DNA of 40,170 nucleotides, from the NCBI GenBank assembly GCA_016182975.1, contig JACPFJ010000004.1, positions 1-40,170 on the forward strand, given 5' to 3'. Below the pieces are notes generated by a model. The model ran no database searches. It was given only the letters and a program-made list of their open reading frames with translations, and was not told where the DNA came from. This DNA comes from Deltaproteobacteria bacterium. Its GTDB lineage: Bacteria > Desulfobacterota > Desulfuromonadia > Geobacterales > Pseudopelobacteraceae. Made by a program: the position numbers and the translations under genes. This document shows, piece after piece, positions 39,870 to 40,170 of this stretch (position 1 is its first letter; every line of letters starts with the position of its first letter).

Positions 39870-40016
39870 TTTTTAACGCAAGGATGCAAAGATGCTAAGA
39901 CGCAATGAAAATCAAAAACAATGATTTATGGTCTAACCCCAAAGACTGTAAGTATTTAACCTTGGTTTACTTTGCGTCCTATGTGTCTTTGCGACTTTGC
40001 GTTAAGTTTTGTTGTA
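39870..40016. repeat. Family C palindromic repeat, second copy
   Basis: TTTAACGCAAGGATGCAAAG (39872) faces the inverted CTTTGCGACTTTGCGTTAAG near 39987-40010, with a second TTTGCGTCCTATGTGTC unit between. The related copy is nested at 13021-13110. ORFs spanning it are repeat sequence. Confidence 0.7.
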
Positions 40017-40170
40017 GATTTTGCTTATCTTTTGTAAAGACTGAAGTCGTAAGAGACTACGCTTTTTCCGCGACTACGCGCGGAAAAAGAGGCCCCTTCG
40101 GGGCAACCAAGTATTAACGTGTTCTCTGAAAAATTGCTATAATCCTTACAGAAGTCTCTGATTTCATGCA
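40017..40170 (+). promoter_or_regulatory. Hairpins and possible rightward promoter at window edge
   Basis: Two hairpins: CTTTTTCCGCG-actacg-CGCGGAAAAAG (40062-40089) and GCCCC-ttc-GGGGC (40092-40104). Then TTAACG (40114-40119) and a perfect TATAAT (40138-40143) with an 18-base spacer could drive a gene beyond the window. No ORF or RNA is visible in this stretch itself. Confidence 0.4.

Overview
The window looks like a chromosomal segment of a Geobacter/Pelobacter-type delta-proteobacterium (Desulfuromonadales). This is inference from gene content: a coenzyme-B12 ribonucleotide reductase behind NrdR-type boxes, a TatD-radical SAM fusion, a Ros/MucR-type zinc-finger protein, PIN-PhoH, several c-di-GMP/response-regulator proteins, a near-consensus sigma-54 promoter, GC-rich genes, and AT-richer intergenic regions packed with dispersed palindromic repeats. 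No rRNA, CRISPR array, prophage or complete transposon is visible.

Layout. 1-773: an apparent IS21-type terminus followed by a decapitated DUF4143 ATPase gene. 860-6470: cell-surface genes, namely a polyprenyl-phosphate sugar-phosphate transferase, a YjbH-like outer-membrane protein whose coding region contains an in-frame palindromic repeat array, and an Ig-domain lipoprotein; a 43-residue cysteine-rich peptide gene with its own sigma-54-like promoter lies between the first two on the other strand. 6618-10900: MATE exporter, mtaB, and a convergent FapA-family gene. 11379-15099: tRNA-His, a TatD-radical SAM fusion, truD and trmL. 15250-19579: serA, lgt, ferritin, and a DUF1450-MazG in-frame fusion. 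19814-24617 (minus strand): ogt, murJ, a single-domain response regulator, and an Hpt-REC-REC-GGDEF protein with a degenerate cyclase site. 24908-25447: a MucR-like regulator with a histone-H1-like tail. 25479-32145 (minus strand): rsmA-tsaD, PIN-PhoH, a class V aminotransferase/cysteine desulfurase, and an exported beta-helix protein overlapping a GAF-GGDEF cyclase. 32305-34674: nrdJ with promoter and two NrdR boxes. 34777-35345: a broken TumE-type toxin remnant plus intact antitoxin-like gene. 35380-39832: nucleoside-recognition membrane protein, pepA, a 76-residue orphan, and an aldehyde dehydrogenase.

Themes. Translation fidelity and tRNA modification recur (mtaB, truD, trmL, tsaD, rsmA, tRNA-His, and possibly TatD-rSAM). 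Envelope construction is the second theme (sugar transferase, YjbH, lgt, murJ, lipoprotein), and c-di-GMP/phosphorelay signalling the third. The most distinctive property of the DNA is its non-coding repeats. At least three palindromic families recur (family A five times, family B three times, family C twice), and they touch genes directly: one supplies the stop codon of trmL, one is translated inside the yjbH-like gene, one abuts the start codon of the MATE gene, and a REP-like palindrome borders the truncated toxin gene. All functions are inferred from reading the sequence; no database search was run.
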